This document shows positions 1 through 16,636 of a stretch of DNA of 64,000 nt, piece by piece; position 1 is the first letter of the stretch; each line of letters opens with the position of its first letter. The translations under genes and the position numbers were made by a program. The DNA comes from Mycolicibacterium doricum. Lineage in GTDB: Bacteria > Actinomycetota > Actinomycetes > Mycobacteriales > Mycobacteriaceae. The notes beneath the pieces were generated by a model. The model was given only the letters and a program-made list of their open reading frames with translations, ran no database searches and was not told where the DNA came from. The stretch lies in the NCBI RefSeq assembly GCF_010728155.1, contig NZ_AP022605.1, positions 2,170,001 through 2,234,000 of the forward strand. Reading direction: 5' to 3'.

Positions 1-4662
<4,662 letters not shown>

Positions 4663-5550
4663 CTAGGAGTCGTCGTCGGTGGAGTCCTCCCCCGCCGGCC
4701 TGCTCCTGCGTAACCGGTACATGGCCAACTCGGGGGGCACACCGTCGGGTTTGAGGCTGAACACCTGCCTGCGCTGACGCTTGACGGTGACGTTCATCGC
4801 TGCGAGGTCCTCGGCAGAAATCTGGTCGAGCGTGGTCTGCGAGACGACCAACCCGCCTCGGGTCGCCCGCTCCATCACCCGGGAGGCGATGTTGACGTCC
4901 ACCCCTAGCCAGTCCGAGCCGATCCGGTGCGGCCTGCCGGTGTGGGCGCCCACCCGCATCCGGGGGATGTACCCGTCGACCTCGACCGATCCGACCGCGG
5001 CCATCGCGTTGAGCACCGCGCGCACCGCCGTGCCTGCATCTGTGAACACCGCCATGGATCCGTCGCCCATGCGTTTGACGATCCGTCCGCCGGCTTCCAG
5101 CAGCGGCGGTTCGTACGCCTGGGCGACGCGGCGCAACAACCGCAGGGTGGCGTCGTCACCGGCGGTCAGCGACCACGACGAGAATCCGACCAAATCGCTG
5201 AAAACCAGGGTGACTTCCGGGTTCGCCGGTTTGCCCGAGACCTTCTCGGTCACGGCCTGCCAGATTTGCAGCGCGCCGAGGCTGACCTCACGCGACGCCG
5301 CCTCGCGGTCGAGCAGCCGGTCCGCGACGCGCGCCGCGGCCCGTGGCCCGCCCACCCCGTCCGCGGACAGGGGATCCCCGAAGTCGGGGTCTCCCGGCAG
5401 CGCCCGGCGCGCGCGGCGCAGGAACTCGAGGACACCGGGACTGTGGTTGGCCCTGTAGAACCAGCCCAGCGGTCCCGCCGATCCGCGCGGTTGCACCGGC
5501 TGCGCGTCATCGGTACCACCGGATCGTTCACCGAAGGGCTCGACCTCCAC
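4663..5550 (-). CDS. Class III adenylate cyclase, Rv1647-like
   Basis: This is a soluble enzyme expected to make cAMP from ATP. Of its 295 residues, the cyclase homology domain spans about 112-275. The catalytic set is complete: metal aspartates D119 (VFSDLVGFS) and D163 (KRMGDGSM), adenine-selecting K159 and D213, and transition-state residues N220 and R224 (GVDVNIASR). The N-terminal 110 residues are not recognised as a known sensor domain. The C-terminus is acidic. The gene sits immediately upstream of pheS, as Rv1647 does in M. tuberculosis. With the cyclase at 46032 and the universal stress protein at 17385, it forms part of a cAMP theme in this window. Confidence 0.9.
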   Translation of the reverse strand: MEVEPFGERSGGTDDAQPVQPRGSAGPLGWFYRANHSPGVLEFLRRARRALPGDPDFGDPLSADGVGGPRAAARVADRLLDREAASREVSLGALQIWQAVTEKVSGKPANPEVTLVFSDLVGFSSWSLTAGDDATLRLLRRVAQAYEPPLLEAGGRIVKRMGDGSMAVFTDAGTAVRAVLNAMAAVGSVEVDGYIPRMRVGAHTGRPHRIGSDWLGVDVNIASRVMERATRGGLVVSQTTLDQISAEDLAAMNVTVKRQRRQVFSLKPDGVPPELAMYRLRRSRPAGEDSTDDDS

Positions 5551-5842
5551 GCCGCCAAGCGTATGCGGCGGCCCGGAGCGCGGCCAACGAGCGCCCCGTC
5601 ACGGGCTGCATGCATCCACAGTCTCCAAGGCACCAGACCAGTGTCCGAGGCACCAGACCGCGCTGGCGCCGAGCGGCGCTACCACGCGCGCGATCGCCGA
5701 GACGTTCTACTGGGCGCATGCCACGGGCTGCACGTCCCGCGCCGCAGGACTGATCACAAAACTGGGGTCGCTGGTGCGCACAACGTGCTCTTTGGCGGGG
5801 CTGCGTCCAGCCCCGTCGAGGCGGTAAGGCAGCCTGAAGGGC

Positions 5843-7090
5843 ATGCTCGAGTGGTCTGATGTCGATCTTGCCGTGCGTGACGCCGTACGGGAGTTCGTCG
5901 ACAAAGAAATCCGTCCGCATGTCGACGCTCTCGAGAGCGGCGAGATGGAGCCCTACCCCCTCATCCGAAACCTGTTCAGGACTTTCGGAATCGACGCGAT
6001 GGCGAAGGAGTCGCTGGACAAACGGTTCGCACGCCTGCGCGAGCAAGACTCGTCGTCGTCCCGGGGCCCCAATTCCGGCGGCATGTTCGGTGGCGAAGGC
6101 GCGAGCGCCGGTATGGGCTTCGTCGTGGTCAGCGAGCTGTGCCGGGTGTGCATGGGCGTCGTGACCGGCATGGGGGTCAGTCTCGGGCTGACGGTGCCGA
6201 CGATCATGGGCCGCGGAACGCTCGCCCAGCAGGAGCGCTGGCTACCCGCACTGGTGACCTATGAGAAGGTCGGCGCTTGGGCGATCACCGAACCGGATTC
6301 CGGTTCGGACGCGTTCGGCGGCATGAAGTCCTATGTGGTCCGCGACGGTGAGGACTACATCCTCAACGGGCAGAAGACGTTCATCACCAACGGTCCCGAC
6401 GCCGACGTCGTGGTTGTCTACGCCAAACTGGACGAAGGCGACGGCACCGACAAGCGTGACCGCAAGGTGCTCACGTTCGTGCTCGACCGCGGCATGGAGG
6501 GCTTCGTGCAGTCGAAGCCGTTCCGGAAGATGGGCATCCACTCCTCCCGCACCGGTGAACTGTTCTTCAACAACGTGCGTTTGGGACGCGACCGCCTGCT
6601 AGGCGAGACCGAGGACAACGAAGCCGGCGACGGTCGCGACAGCGCGCGGTCGAGCTTCTCCACCGAACGCATCGGCGTGGCCGCCATGGCACTCGGCGTG
6701 ATCGAGGAGTGTCTGCGCCTTTCAGTCGACTACGCCCGCAGCCGGACGTTGTGGGGCAAGGAGATCGGGCAGTTCCAGCTCATCCAGCTCAAGCTCGCCA
6801 CCATGGAGGTGGCCCGGATGAACGTGCGGAATATGTTGTTCCGCGTTATCGAGGCGTCACAGACCCGCACGCCGATCTCGCTTGCCGAAGCGTCGGCCAT
6901 CAAGTGGTACTGCTCGCAGGCCGCCACCGACGTCGCCATGGAGGCGGTCCAACTGTTCGGCGGCAACGGGTACATGACCGAGTACCGCGTCGAACAGCTG
7001 GCCCGTGACGCGAAATCGCTGATGATCTACGCCGGCAGCAACGAAGTTCAGATAACGCACGTGGCGAAGGGTCTGCTGCGCGACCACTGA
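5843..7090 (+). CDS. Acyl-CoA dehydrogenase (FadE family)
   Basis: This is an FAD enzyme for alpha-beta dehydrogenation of an acyl-CoA; the substrate cannot be read from sequence. The protein has 415 residues in the usual alpha/beta/alpha order, with the FAD-binding signature WAITEPDSGSDAFGG at about 146-160 and LFGGNGYMTEYRVEQLARDA at about 371-390. The catalytic Glu of the medium-chain type (YEG motif) is Ala here (IYAGSNE, A397). E275 in SFSTERIGVAAM aligns with the alternative catalytic Glu of isovaleryl-CoA dehydrogenase. Residues 67-92 are a Ser/Gly-rich insert not common in the family. The gene is alone on the plus strand between the pheS and tsnR blocks. The 292 bp upstream hold only a 20-bp near-direct repeat (GGCACCAGACC at 5629 and 5649). 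Confidence 0.92.
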   Translation: MLEWSDVDLAVRDAVREFVDKEIRPHVDALESGEMEPYPLIRNLFRTFGIDAMAKESLDKRFARLREQDSSSSRGPNSGGMFGGEGASAGMGFVVVSELCRVCMGVVTGMGVSLGLTVPTIMGRGTLAQQERWLPALVTYEKVGAWAITEPDSGSDAFGGMKSYVVRDGEDYILNGQKTFITNGPDADVVVVYAKLDEGDGTDKRDRKVLTFVLDRGMEGFVQSKPFRKMGIHSSRTGELFFNNVRLGRDRLLGETEDNEAGDGRDSARSSFSTERIGVAAMALGVIEECLRLSVDYARSRTLWGKEIGQFQLIQLKLATMEVARMNVRNMLFRVIEASQTRTPISLAEASAIKWYCSQAATDVAMEAVQLFGGNGYMTEYRVEQLARDAKSLMIYAGSNEVQITHVAKGLLRDH

Positions 7091-7169
7091 GCGGTCACCG
7101 TGCGCCGAGTGTGCGATCAGTCCGAGGATCAGCCCGATCCTCGCGGTGAATCCACACGCGGCGCAGCCG

Positions 7170-7916
7170 TCAGTGGGCGCGCATGACGCGGGCGCTCTGG
7201 TAGAGGCAGATCGCCGCGGCGGCGGCGACGTTGAGGCTTTCAGCGCTGCCTGCCATCGGGATGGTCACCCGGGCATCGGCGAGCGCGGCCACCTCCTGTG
7301 CGAGCCCGTGGGCCTCGGCGCCGAACAGCCACGCCGTCGGCGCGGACAGGTCCGCATCGTCAAGGCTCACCTCGCCGTCGAGCGTGGTGGCGAGCACCCG
7401 CAGCCCGGCGCCGCGCAGCTCGCCGATCAGTTCCTTGGTGTCGGGGGCCTCGACGACGGAAACCCCGAAGATGCTGCCCGCCGAGGCACGCAGACACTTA
7501 CCGTTGTAAGGGTCCACACTGTTTCCGGCCAGGATCACCGCGTCGGCGGCCATGGCGTCGGCGAGCCGGATCAGCGTGCCCGCATTACCGGGTTCGGATG
7601 TCTCGACCGCCACCGCCACGAGTCGTGGGGAAGCGTGAAGCACGTCCTCCAGCGACACCTCGGGCAACCGGCACACCGCGACCAGCCCGACCGGAGTCAC
7701 CGTATCCGACAGCGCTTTTGCCGCCCGCTCGGTGACCAGCTGGACGTCGGTGCCGGCGAGCAGCGACGCGAAGCGCGCAGCGGCGTCCTCGGTGGCGAAG
7801 ACCTCTGATACGACACCGCGCCGCAACGCGGCCTCCAGGAGGTTGGGTCCCTCGGCGAGGAAGCGTGCGGCGCGGCGGCGGCCGACGTGTCGGTGGAGTT
7901 TGACCGCTGCCGCCAC
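7170..7916 (-). CDS. tsnR: SpoU-family 23S rRNA/tRNA 2'-O-methyltransferase
   Basis: This is a SPOUT methyltransferase that uses SAM to methylate rRNA ribose and resembles thiostrepton-resistance methylases. The protein has 248 residues from the GTG start, with an N-terminal L30e-like substrate-binding domain and the C-terminal knot. The SpoU motifs are visible: ETSEPGNAGTLIRLADA, GAEAHGLAQEV and MAGSAESLNVAAAAAI. Codons upstream (LLTERSAR) match the start of mycobacterial homologues. They would require an in-frame CTG at 7940, which lies 10 nt after a GAGG, while the GTG at 7916 has a poorly placed GGAG. The true start is therefore uncertain. The gene follows rplT closely and is probably its operon partner. 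Confidence 0.9.
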   Translation of the reverse strand: MAAAVKLHRHVGRRRAARFLAEGPNLLEAALRRGVVSEVFATEDAAARFASLLAGTDVQLVTERAAKALSDTVTPVGLVAVCRLPEVSLEDVLHASPRLVAVAVETSEPGNAGTLIRLADAMAADAVILAGNSVDPYNGKCLRASAGSIFGVSVVEAPDTKELIGELRGAGLRVLATTLDGEVSLDDADLSAPTAWLFGAEAHGLAQEVAALADARVTIPMAGSAESLNVAAAAAICLYQSARVMRAH

Positions 7917-7942
7917 TCGGGCGGAGCGCTCCGTGAGCAGGG

Positions 7943-8341
7943 TCAGGCGGCCTCGTCAGACGTCGTTGCCGGCGCATTCACATCAGCGGGCAGCGCGGCC
8001 TTGGCCACCTCGACCAGCGCGGTGAACGCGGCGGCATCGCTTACGGCGATTTCGGCGAGGTTCTTGCGGTCGACCTCGACGCCGGCGGCCTTGAGGCCCT
8101 GGATCAGCCGGTTGTAGGTGATGTCGTTGGCGCGGGCCGCGGCGTTGATCCGGGAGATCCACAGCTTGCGGAAATCACCCTTGCGCGCCCGCCGGTCGCG
8201 GTAGGCGTAGGTGAGTGAGTGCAGCTGCTGCTCTTTGGCCTTGCGGTAAAGGCGGGACCGCTGGCCGCGGTAGCCCTTGGAGGCCTTGAGGATTGTGCGG
8301 CGCTTCTTCTGGGCGTTGACTGCGCGCTTGACGCGTGCCAT
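7943..8341 (-). CDS. rplT: 50S ribosomal protein L20
   Basis: L20 binds 23S rRNA early in 50S assembly. The 132 residues begin [19 protein letters not shown], with the conserved basic helix and the globular part [20 protein letters not shown]. The C-terminal tail, rich in Ala and Thr, is about ten residues longer than many L20 proteins, as is common in actinobacteria. The gene is in the conserved order infC-rpmI-rplT and 44 bp follow rpmI. Confidence 0.99.
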   Translation of the reverse strand: MARVKRAVNAQKKRRTILKASKGYRGQRSRLYRKAKEQQLHSLTYAYRDRRARKGDFRKLWISRINAAARANDITYNRLIQGLKAAGVEVDRKNLAEIAVSDAAAFTALVEVAKAALPADVNAPATTSDEAA

Positions 8342-8385
8342 GGGTGGTTCCTATCTCGTGGGACTGGGAAAGGTCGATTCGTCGC

Positions 8386-8580
8386 TCAGCCGTTGAGCAT
8401 CTTGTTGATGCGCGGGGCGTCGTTGGCCGACACCTGTGTGCGGCCGGCCAGGCGGCGCGTGCGCTTGGTGGGCTTGTGCTCCATCAGGTGGCGCCGATTT
8501 GCCTTCTGGCGCACGATCTTTCCGGTGCCGGTACGCCGGAAGCGCTTCGACGCGCCGCTGTGGGTCTTGGCCTTGGGCAT
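8386..8580 (-). CDS. rpmI: 50S ribosomal protein L35
   Basis: This is a small basic protein of the large subunit. The 64 residues start [20 protein letters not shown] and carry the L35 signature KRTRRLAG, at the normal length. It sits between infC and rplT in the standard translation operon. Confidence 0.99.
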   Translation of the reverse strand: MPKAKTHSGASKRFRRTGTGKIVRQKANRRHLMEHKPTKRTRRLAGRTQVSANDAPRINKMLNG

Positions 8581-8619
8581 GGAGGTCCTCTTGATTCTGT
8601 TCGGGGGTGTGGGGCAGTA

Positions 8620-9204
8620 CTACGTGGCGTCCGGGCCGGGAGCCGACTCACGGGGACGTTCTGCTTGCTCCGCCGCTTTGGCACGAGTCTTCGCGCCGCG
8701 ATGCGGGGCCAGCACCATCGTCATGTTGCGGCCGTCCTGCTTCGCGGACGTCTCGACGAAGCCGTATTCGGCGACATCGGCGCCCAGGCGCTGCAGGAGT
8801 CGGAAGCCCAGTTCGGGCCGTGACTGCTCACGCCCGCGGAACATGATCGTCACCTTGACCTTGGACCCGGCTTCGAGGAAGCGGATGACGTGACCCTTCT
8901 TGGTCTCGTAATCGTGCGGGTCGATCTTGGGACGCAGCTTCTGTTCCTTGACGACGGTCTGCTGCTGGTTTTTGCGAGACTCGCGTGCCTTCTGGGCCGT
9001 CTCGTACTTGAACTTTCCGTAGTCCATGATCTTGCAGACGGGCGGCTTGGCGTCCGGTGCGACTTCGACGAGGTCGAGATCGGCATCCGCGGCGACGCGG
9101 AGTGCATCTTCGATGCGCACAATGCCTACCTGCTCACCGCCCGGTCCGATCAGGCGAACTTCGGGTACGCGGATGCGCTCGTTGACGCGGGTCTCAGTGC
9201 TGAT
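8620..9204 (-). CDS. infC: Translation initiation factor IF-3, ATC start
   Basis: IF-3 prevents subunit joining and checks the start codon during initiation. Homology begins at [16 protein letters not shown]. In frame with it there is no ATG or GTG near the ribosome site, but an AGGAGG at 9209-9214 lies four bases before ATC at 9202-9204. Starting there gives 194 residues: the N domain (about 1-75, with [14 protein letters not shown]), the linker, and the C domain with [16 protein letters not shown]. Longer open reading upstream is leader, not protein. A non-AUG start is a known autoregulatory feature of infC in other bacteria, since IF-3 itself rejects such codons. Confidence 0.9.
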   Translation of the reverse strand: MSTETRVNERIRVPEVRLIGPGGEQVGIVRIEDALRVAADADLDLVEVAPDAKPPVCKIMDYGKFKYETAQKARESRKNQQQTVVKEQKLRPKIDPHDYETKKGHVIRFLEAGSKVKVTIMFRGREQSRPELGFRLLQRLGADVAEYGFVETSAKQDGRNMTMVLAPHRGAKTRAKAAEQAERPRESAPGPDAT

Positions 9205-9420
9205 GGGGCCTCCTATGTTGTGTTCTCCCGGGAGTCCACTGGCCCATTCCGCACCTGCCCGCCAGAGCAGGATGGCCCTGCGCTGCAGGGCCCGTTGCCG
9301 ACCGATCGCGGCACGCGCCGCCTGCGCAGACAGCGCAGAACCGGCATCCTCGATGCCGATCACCGGACCGCTGTGCCGAGGTGGCCAGCGGTGGGAGTGG
9401 GACTCCACTTGTTGTCCTGA
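9205..9420 (-). promoter_or_regulatory. Structured 5' leader of the infC-rpmI-rplT operon
   Basis: About 200 nt precede infC on the minus strand. It contains a strong hairpin at 9274-9292 (GGCCCTGC, 3-nt loop, GCAGGGCC), a self-complementary CTCCCGGGAG near 9230, an imperfect hairpin at 9391-9408 and an 8-nt-loop hairpin at 9414-9433 (GTCCTG/CAGGAC). None has a U-tract typical of a terminator. Leaders of this operon in other phyla carry an L20 binding site or attenuator. Whether this one binds L20 or IF-3 is inference. Confidence 0.35.
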
Positions 9421-9458
9421 CCTCAGGCAGGACTGTCGCGCATGCCAGTCTAACAGCC

Positions 9459-9794
9459 ATGACCGACGATCCAGACATTCGCGACCTCAGCGATATTCCC
9501 GCCGTCGAGGTGATCACCCGTTCGGCGGTGATGCTGATGAGCGCGGCCGCCGAGAAGCTGGGTCTCTCCCACGACAATCCCGACGAGAGCCCGCACCGTG
9601 ACCTCGACGAGGCCCGCAGGCTGATCACCGCCCTTGCCGGTCTGGTGGCCGCGTCGGCCGAATACCTCGGCCCACATGCCGGACCCGTTCGCGACGGTCT
9701 CAAGACGCTGCAACTGGCGTTCCGCGAAGCCAGCGCCGCCCCCGACGAACCCGGTAAGGGTCCCGGAGAGAAATACACTGGTCCGGTCTGGTGA
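9459..9794 (+). CDS. DUF1844 family protein
   Basis: This is a small conserved actinobacterial protein of unknown biochemical role, with 111 residues. The start [20 protein letters not shown] at 9459 fits homologues; longer reading upstream lies in the infC leader. It is mostly helical ([15 protein letters not shown], and [21 protein letters not shown]), and the C-terminus is Pro/Gly-rich. It has no signal peptide, membrane segment or catalytic motif. It is divergent from infC, and the 254-bp gap must hold both promoters. Confidence 0.8.
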   Translation: MTDDPDIRDLSDIPAVEVITRSAVMLMSAAAEKLGLSHDNPDESPHRDLDEARRLITALAGLVAASAEYLGPHAGPVRDGLKTLQLAFREASAAPDEPGKGPGEKYTGPVW

Positions 9795-9839
9795 TCAGGT
9801 CCCCACATTCGGGGCCCTGAGCGAATATTGTCCCCGGCT

Positions 9840-12800
9840 ATGACGCTCACCAGTCCGCCGAGGACGCGCGCCGCCTCCCGTTACTCCTGGGTTCCAGCCG
9901 CCGCCGGGTGGACCGTTGGCATCATCGCCACCCTGTCGCTCATCGCAAGTATCTCGCCGCTGGTGCGGTGGATTATTCGGGTGCCGCGCGAGTTCGTCAA
10001 CGACTACATCTTCAACTTCCCCGACACCAGCTTTGCCTGGGCGTTCGTGCTGGCGCTGCTGGCAGGCGCGCTCGCTGCCCGAAAACGCATCGCGTGGTGG
10101 GTGCTGTTGGTCTACATGGTGGCCGCGGTCGGCTGGAACGTCGGGAATCTGCTGACCGGTGACGAATCGGTCGTCGAGGAGACGGGCGAGGTGATCGGCC
10201 TGCTCTTCCACCTCGCGGCGATCGCCTTCCTGCTGTTGGCTCGCCCGCTGTTCTGGGCGCGCGTGCGGCGAGGTGCGCTGTTGAAGGCCGCGGGTGTGCT
10301 GGCCGCCGGGATGGCGGTCGGCGTGCTGGTCGGCTGGGGTCTCCTCGAACTGTTCCCCGGCACGCTGCAACGCGACTACCGGCTGGCGTACGCGGTGAAC
10401 CGGGTGTTCGCCTTCGCCGGCGTGGACCCGGAGGCGTTCGACGGCCAGCACCCGCATGTGGTGGTGAACGCGCTACTCGGACTGTTCGGCGCGCTGGCGC
10501 TGATGGCCGCGGCGATCATGCTGTTCCAGTCCCAACGCTCCGAGAATGCTTTGACCGGCGAAGACGAATCTGCCATCCGCGGTCTTCTCGAGTTGTACGG
10601 CAAGAACGACTCGCTGGGGTACTTCGCGACCCGCCGGGACAAGTCCGTGGTGTTCGCACCCAGCGGACGTGCCGCCGTCACCTACCGGGTCGAGGTGGGG
10701 GTCTGTCTGGCCAGTGGTGACCCGGTCGGCGACCCGAAGGGTTGGCCCCAGGCGATCGGTGCGTGGCTGGCGCTGTGTCAGACGTACGGATGGGCGCCGG
10801 GCGTCATGGGTGCCAGCGTCGGCGGGGCCGAGGCCTTCCGCGCGGCTGGGCTCAACGCGATCCAACTGGGCGACGAGGCGATCCTGCATCCGGACTCTTT
10901 CCGACTCTCGGGTCCGGACATGCGGGCGGTGCGCCAGGCCGTGACCCGGGCCCGTCGCGCCGGGGTGACCGTGCGGATCCGCAGACACCGGGAACTGTCG
11001 AGCGAGCAGATGGCCGGGGTGATCGCCCACGCCGACGCCTGGCGCGACACCGAGACCGAGCGCGGGTTCTCGATGGCGCTGGGCCGCCTGGGCGATCCGG
11101 CCGACGGCGACTGCCTGCTGGTCGAGGCGGTCCGGGGGGATATCGGCGGGCAGCAGGGAAGCGACTCGATGGAAGGCACCGTCGTGGCCATGCTCTCGTT
11201 GGTCCCATGGGGCAGCAACGGCGCCTCACTCGACGTGATGCGGCGCTCCCCGCTATCACCCAACGGGACGATCGAGTTGATGGTCAGCGAGTTGTGCATG
11301 CAGGCCGAGGACATCGGCGTCACCCGCATCTCGCTCAACTTCGCGATGTTCCGGTCCGCGTTCGAGCAGGGCGCACAGCTCGGTGCCGGCCCGGTGGCGC
11401 GGCTGTGGCGCTGGCTGCTCGTCTTCTTCTCACGGTGGTGGCAGCTCGAGACCCTGTACCGGTCGAACATGAAGTACCAACCGCAGTGGGTGCCGCGGTA
11501 CGCCTGCTACGAGGACGCGCGGCTCATTCCCCGCGTCGGGGTGGCGTCGGTGATCGCCGAGGGATTTCTGGTGCTACCGTTCTCGCGCCGCAGCAGGCAG
11601 CACACCGGCCACCACACGTCCGCACCGCAGGACCTCGTCGCGAGCGGTCTGTTGCACCACGACGGCACCGCATCCGACCTCTGCGGGTTACACACCGATG
11701 GCGCCGACAACCAGCCACCTCGGCTGCCCGAGCAGGTGCGGGTCCGGATGGCGAAGCTGCAAGCGTTGCAAACCAATGGCGTGGAGGCATATCCGGTAGG
11801 CCAGGCACCCAGCCACACCGTGGCGGCGGCCGTCGACTCCCCCGACGACGTCGAGTTGAGCGTCAGCGGCCGGGTGCTGCGCATCCGCGACTACGGCGGT
11901 GTGCTCTTCACGCACTTGCGGGACTGGTCGGGCGAAGTGCAACTCCTGCTGGACAACTCGACGCTCGATCAGGGCGCCACAGCCAGCTTCACCGCGGCCA
12001 TCGACCTCGGCGACCTCATCGAGGCGACCGGGACCATGGGCTACAGCAAGAACGGCACCCGCTCGCTGCTGGTGCGGCACTGGCGGCTCACTGGGAAATG
12101 CCTGCGCCCGCTGCCCGACAAGTGGAAGGGCCTCACCGATCAGGAGGCGCGGGTCCGCGCGCGCTACGTCGACCTGGCGGTCAACACCGGGGCGCGTGAC
12201 CTCATCCGGGCCCGCAGCGGGGTGCTGCACGCCATCCGGGAAACGCTGTACCACAAGGGTTTCCTCGAGGTCGAGACACCGATTTTGCAGCAGATCCACG
12301 GCGGCGCCAATGCGCGGCCGTTCGTGACCCACATCAACGCCTACGACCTCGACCTGTACCTTCGCATCGCCCCCGAGCTGTATCTGAAGCGGCTCTGCGT
12401 TGGTGGGGTGGAGCGCGTCTTCGAGCTGGGCCGCGCCTTCCGCAACGAAGGTGTCGACTTCTCCCACAATCCGGAGTTCACGTTGCTGGAGGCGTATCAG
12501 GCGCACGCCGACTACAACGTGTGGATCGACGGGTGCCGCGAGCTCATCCAGGCCGCCGCGATGGCCGCCAACGGTGAGCAGGTGTTTCTGCGCCCGCGCG
12601 GCGACGGCTCGCTCGAGCCCGTCGACATCTCCGGTCCCTGGACCGTCAAGACCGTCCACGACGCGGTGTCCGCGGCGCTCGGGGAACACGTAGACGCCGC
12701 TACGGACCTGCCGACGCTGCGCGAGCTCGCCGACGCAGCGGGAATCCCCTGTCCGACCCACTGGGACGCGGGTGCGGTGGTGCTGGAGATGTATGAGCAC

Positions 12801-13178
12801 CTCGTCGAGGACCGCACCGAGCGGCCCACGTTCTACAAGGACTTCCCGACGTCGGTGTCGCCGTTGACACGCCCGCACCGGAGCCTCCCCGGCGTGGCCG
12901 AGCGATGGGACCTCGTCGCCTGGGGTGTCGAATTGGGCACTGCCTACAGCGAACTCACCGATCCGGTGGAGCAGCGCCGCCGACTGCAGGAACAGTCCCT
13001 GCTGGCGGCCGGCGGTGACCCGGAGGCAATGGAACTAGACGAGGATTTCCTGCAGGCGATGGAGTACGCCATGCCACCGACCGGCGGACTGGGCATGGGC
13101 GTCGATCGGGTGGTCATGCTGATCACCGGTCGCAGCATCCGCGAAACCCTGCCGTTCCCCTTAGCCAAACCGCGCTGA
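9840..13178 (+). CDS. lysX: Bifunctional lysylphosphatidylglycerol synthase/lysine--tRNA ligase
   Basis: LysX charges tRNA-Lys and transfers lysine to phosphatidylglycerol, which lowers membrane negative charge and protects against cationic peptides. The protein has 1112 residues. The N-terminal part (about 1-230) has seven hydrophobic segments; next comes the DUF2156/GNAT-like transferase domain (about 235-600, with [20 protein letters not shown]). The C-terminus is a full LysRS with an OB fold ([16 protein letters not shown]) and class II motifs ([20 protein letters not shown], and [15 protein letters not shown]). The ATG at 9840 is chosen because TATTGT ends 8 nt before it. The protein is collinear with mycobacterial LysX, though its N-terminus is shorter than in M. 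tuberculosis. Confidence 0.97.
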   Translation: MTLTSPPRTRAASRYSWVPAAAGWTVGIIATLSLIASISPLVRWIIRVPREFVNDYIFNFPDTSFAWAFVLALLAGALAARKRIAWWVLLVYMVAAVGWNVGNLLTGDESVVEETGEVIGLLFHLAAIAFLLLARPLFWARVRRGALLKAAGVLAAGMAVGVLVGWGLLELFPGTLQRDYRLAYAVNRVFAFAGVDPEAFDGQHPHVVVNALLGLFGALALMAAAIMLFQSQRSENALTGEDESAIRGLLELYGKNDSLGYFATRRDKSVVFAPSGRAAVTYRVEVGVCLASGDPVGDPKGWPQAIGAWLALCQTYGWAPGVMGASVGGAEAFRAAGLNAIQLGDEAILHPDSFRLSGPDMRAVRQAVTRARRAGVTVRIRRHRELSSEQMAGVIAHADAWRDTETERGFSMALGRLGDPADGDCLLVEAVRGDIGGQQGSDSMEGTVVAMLSLVPWGSNGASLDVMRRSPLSPNGTIELMVSELCMQAEDIGVTRISLNFAMFRSAFEQGAQLGAGPVARLWRWLLVFFSRWWQLETLYRSNMKYQPQWVPRYACYEDARLIPRVGVASVIAEGFLVLPFSRRSRQHTGHHTSAPQDLVASGLLHHDGTASDLCGLHTDGADNQPPRLPEQVRVRMAKLQALQTNGVEAYPVGQAPSHTVAAAVDSPDDVELSVSGRVLRIRDYGGVLFTHLRDWSGEVQLLLDNSTLDQGATASFTAAIDLGDLIEATGTMGYSKNGTRSLLVRHWRLTGKCLRPLPDKWKGLTDQEARVRARYVDLAVNTGARDLIRARSGVLHAIRETLYHKGFLEVETPILQQIHGGANARPFVTHINAYDLDLYLRIAPELYLKRLCVGGVERVFELGRAFRNEGVDFSHNPEFTLLEAYQAHADYNVWIDGCRELIQAAAMAANGEQVFLRPRGDGSLEPVDISGPWTVKTVHDAVSAALGEHVDAATDLPTLRELADAAGIPCPTHWDAGAVVLEMYEHLVEDRTERPTFYKDFPTSVSPLTRPHRSLPGVAERWDLVAWGVELGTAYSELTDPVEQRRRLQEQSLLAAGGDPEAMELDEDFLQAMEYAMPPTGGLGMGVDRVVMLITGRSIRETLPFPLAKPR

Positions 13179-13200
13179 AACCCCGGAGTACCGTGACGGC

Positions 13201-13551
13201 ATGGCCGACGAACCGCAGCCTGCTCCCGGACCCACCCCGGTTCCGCCACCCCCGCCCGCCGAAGCGCTCGACACCGGGTATACACCGGGCGGCGTCCCGA
13301 CCTTCGAGTCGGTGCGCGAGAAGATCGAGGGCCGGTACGGCACCGCGATCGGCGCCGCCGAACTGGCCGCCGAGACGCCCGAAGGCCGCACCGTCGACGA
13401 ACAGTACGAGGAACGGCAGCGAGCGGGCGCCGAGCGGCTGGCTCAGATCCGTGCCCAGATGGAGGAAAAAGACCGTGGGACGCTGGCTGCGGGCGTTCGG
13501 GCGCGCCACGGTCACCGACCTCCATGCCTACGCGGTGACACGCATGAGTGA
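13201..13551 (+). CDS. Conserved hypothetical protein, Pro-rich N-terminus
   Basis: I do not recognise a function. The 116 residues have a Pro-rich start (about 5-22), then a soluble helical part with YTPGGVPTFESVREKIEGRY and GRTVDEQYEERQRAGAERLA that looks conserved. The last 25 residues (from about 92) are Arg/His-rich. A second frame over the same bases also stays open (WLRAFGRATVTDLHAYA), so a frameshift near 13470 in this or related genomes would change the tail. It lies 22 bp after lysX and runs tail-to-tail with uvrA, in the place of the small gene Rv1638A of M. tuberculosis. Confidence 0.6.
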   Translation: MADEPQPAPGPTPVPPPPPAEALDTGYTPGGVPTFESVREKIEGRYGTAIGAAELAAETPEGRTVDEQYEERQRAGAERLAQIRAQMEEKDRGTLAAGVRARHGHRPPCLRGDTHE

Positions 13552-13559
13552 GCCGTCGC

Positions 13560-16454
<2,895 letters not shown>

Positions 16455-16464
16455 CTCGGTCCTT

Positions 16465-16576
16465 CCCTGACTCAGACATGCCCTGACTCAGACATGCCCT
16501 GACTCGGACATCCCCTGACTCGGACATCCCCTGACTTAGACACCACCTGACTTAGACATCCCCTGACTTAGACATG
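16465..16576. repeat. Seven tandem copies of a 16-bp repeat upstream of uvrA
   Basis: The plus-strand unit is CCCTGACTCAGACATG and seven copies run without gaps. Copies 1-2 carry CTCAG, copies 3-4 CTCGG and copies 5-7 CTTAG, so variants are grouped in blocks, as expected from stepwise duplication. The array ends 11 nt before the uvrA TTG codon, in its leader or promoter. Most units place an ATG on the minus strand (ATGTCTGAG or ATGTCTAAG). The last unit opens a 10-codon ORF that stops a few bases inside uvrA. With no spacers it is not a CRISPR array. Confidence 0.95.
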
Positions 16577-16636
16577 GTCAATGCACTTTGATCCATGCTA
16601 GGTGTCGCCACCGACAAGCCCGTTACCGTGGCTCTC

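Noticed and set aside
5629..5659. Two 20-bp-spaced copies of GGCACCAGACC as a regulator site
   Set aside because: Only two direct copies, not palindromic, and no known operator matches; reported only within the dehydrogenase entry.
9205..9408. N-terminal extension of IF-3 by 68 residues
   Set aside because: The AGGAGG site lies inside it just before the ATC, the extension has no family similarity and it crosses strong hairpins.
16465..16576. CRISPR array in the 16-bp repeats
   Set aside because: The copies touch each other without spacers and no cas gene is in the window.
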